7,053 nucleotides of DNA, from positions 1 to 7,053 of the forward strand of contig UQUV01000069.1 of the NCBI GenBank assembly GCA_900544305.1, in the 5' to 3' direction. The notes below the pieces were generated by a model that saw only the letters and a program-made list of their open reading frames with translations, searched no databases and was not told the DNA's origin. Positions 6,320 to 7,053 of the stretch are shown here, one piece after another (position 1 is the first letter of the stretch; every line of letters begins with the position of its first letter). A program made the translations under genes and the position numbers. The stretch comes from an uncultured Porphyromonadaceae bacterium (GTDB taxonomy: Bacteria > Bacteroidota > Bacteroidia > Bacteroidales > Muribaculaceae).

Positions 6320-6442
6320 GTTTTTCGACCGTCGTGGATATTATTGGGCATTTTAGCCCTTCTCCGCGTTCTGTCGACATCTTGCTTCTGTCTGACAAAC
6401 ACCACGAAAAAATCCGTCTAAAGTCTATCGCCGATTCGGATT
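6281..6442. repeat. Three copies of CGATTnGGATT in alternating orientation in the convergent intergenic region
   Basis: Copy 1 is on plus at 6281-6291 (n = A), copy 2 is on minus at 6319-6309 (n = T), and copy 3 is on plus at 6432-6442 (n = C). The ten fixed bases are identical in all three and only the centre base differs. With one further matching base, copies 2 and 3 form a 12-bp inverted repeat (6309-6320 / 6431-6442, one mismatch). Inside it a second inverted pair, TCGTGG (6332-6337) / CCACGA (6402-6407), is flanked by TTTTT (6321-6325) and AAAAA (6408-6412). The segment 6309-6442 could therefore fold as a long imperfect stem. I saw no coding region or target-site duplication here. The remainder of the 6206-6456 gap holds only the two terminators. 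Confidence 0.6.
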
Positions 6443-6456
6443 GGATGAAACTAAGA

Positions 6457-6948
6457 CTAACTCAGAAGTTTTTCTTTTGAAAATTCAATGTCCATCAGCA
6501 TGTGTTTTAGCGCTTCCTGGTCCGTGTTGACCCGTCGGATGATTTCCAGTTCTTCTTTCTCTCCCCAGGCGGAGCAGACTACGCCGTTGTTGCTGTAACG
6601 CAATTGCAGTTCCTTTTGCAGGAGTTGTGCCAACTCTATTTCGCCGGCTTGCATCATCAGCATGTCTGTCCAGTTGCATGTCGTGTTCCAGCGCATTTTC
6701 TGGATATAGGCAATCAGTGTGTATTTTAGGGATGCAACGGTGAAATCAGAATGGCAGTCCATGTATTTTTCCACCGTTTCTGCCAGATTCATTCCCTCGT
6801 GGATAAATAGCCCCAAGGCGTTGATTTTTTCCTCTATCGTCGTTGTTTTGTATTCATCAGCAAATTCATCGAGATATTTTCTTGGTGCAGGCAGATTCCA
6901 GTTTCCGTCGGCACTGATAATGTTGTGTTTCATTGCTGTCGTTTTCAT
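6457..6948 (-). CDS. Conserved-looking hypothetical protein, 163 residues, function unknown
   Basis: I do not recognise this protein. It is soluble-looking, with no signal peptide or membrane segment. It looks mostly helical after an N-terminal part carrying NWNLPAPRKYLDEF (16-29), with likely helices at about 23-33, 38-62, 70-86, 93-117 and 128-158. It has three cysteines (65, 91, 125), too scattered for an obvious metal site. The central part is rich in Met, Gln and Leu. The ATG at 6948 has a GGGAG only 3 nt upstream, which is tight. The in-frame ATG at 6933 (MKHNIISADG) would give 158 residues and is a credible alternative. A TAnnTTTG promoter lies 27 nt upstream of the first ATG, and a terminator lies beyond the stop, so this is probably a single-gene transcript convergent with the operon. 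The minus reading is preferred over the overlapping plus frame because of this promoter and terminator. Confidence 0.75.
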   Translation of the reverse strand: MKTTAMKHNIISADGNWNLPAPRKYLDEFADEYKTTTIEEKINALGLFIHEGMNLAETVEKYMDCHSDFTVASLKYTLIAYIQKMRWNTTCNWTDMLMMQAGEIELAQLLQKELQLRYSNNGVVCSAWGEKEELEIIRRVNTDQEALKHMLMDIEFSKEKLLS

Positions 6949-6974
6949 GTTCTCCCGTTTTATATTGTTTGCTA

Positions 6975-7004
6975 CAAAATTACGGGTAGAGTGGGCATGA
7001 AAAA
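6975..7004 (-). promoter_or_regulatory. Bacteroidetes-type promoter for the minus-strand hypothetical gene
   Basis: On the minus strand TAATTTTG (6982-6975) matches the -7 consensus TAnnTTTG exactly. A T-rich element (TTTTT, 7004-7000) lies 17-18 nt upstream, close to the expected -33 position but not a perfect TTTG. Transcription would begin near 6970-6966, giving a leader of roughly 20 nt, similar to the leader of the operon promoter at the other end of the window. Confidence 0.6.
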
Positions 7005-7053
7005 GGTACTGGTGAGTTAAATGTTTTTTGGTGGGAGGGGATTGTTGAAAACG

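Noticed and set aside
451..6380. Repeated GTCGAC palindromes (for example near 451, 1530, 2007, 2471, 2984, 4513, 4790, 6374).
   Set aside because: Most fall inside coding sequence, many as Val-Asp codon pairs, with no regular spacing or shared flanks, so no functional site is implied.
6719..7000. Plus-strand frame of 93 codons with a hydrophobic C-terminal half.
   Set aside because: It is antisense to the minus-strand gene and its promoter, lacks its own promoter, and its hydrophobic stretch comes from reading T-rich codons in the wrong sense.
6997..7020. ATG followed by six codons and a stop (MKKVLVS), resembling the start of a protein.
   Set aside because: It is only seven residues, sits in the promoter region of the minus gene, and no frame continues it.

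Overview
The window looks like ordinary chromosome from a member of the Bacteroidales (Bacteroides/Prevotella-type). The clues are two promoters matching the Bacteroidetes -7 consensus TAnnTTTG, mostly weak or absent Shine-Dalgarno sites, a KdsA of the metal-dependent class, and a secreted degenerate thioredoxin-like protein of a kind known mainly from this group. I saw no mobile element, CRISPR array, tRNA or rRNA.

Layout. At the left edge (1-96, minus) there is probably the 5' end of a divergently transcribed gene. A strong TAnnTTTG promoter at 90-121 drives seven plus-strand genes packed from 147 to 6205 with gaps of only 2-44 bp. In order they are: a secreted thioredoxin-fold-like protein; a DoxX-type membrane protein; an MnmA-family tRNA 2-thiouridylase; a bifunctional-nuclease-domain (DUF151) protein with a UVR tail; a NupG-type nucleoside permease; the 16S rRNA methyltransferase RsmE; and the Kdo-8-phosphate synthase KdsA. 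A GC-rich hairpin with a T-run ends the operon at 6231-6272. A minus-strand gene of unknown function (6457-6948), with its own TAnnTTTG promoter at 6975-7004, faces the operon. It appears to end at a second hairpin whose T-run abuts that of the first.

The operon reads as a housekeeping mixture: tRNA and rRNA modification (MnmA, RsmE), nucleoside uptake (NupG), LPS-core/lipid A precursor synthesis (KdsA), a possible nucleic-acid-acting protein (BFN domain), and an envelope pair (secreted thioredoxin-like protein plus DoxX). The genes do not form one obvious pathway. Co-transcription suggests growth-linked expression.

The 251-bp convergent intergenic region (6206-6456) holds the only structure beyond genes that I found. 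An 11-bp motif, CGATTnGGATT, occurs three times in alternating orientation. Two copies form the minus-strand terminator and the third could compete for pairing. The rightmost ~70 bp (6983-7053) carries the minus-gene promoter region and no coding region that I can support. I found no convincing new biological system; the better leads are the intergenic repeat structure, the thioredoxin-like/DoxX pair and the unrecognised 163-residue protein.
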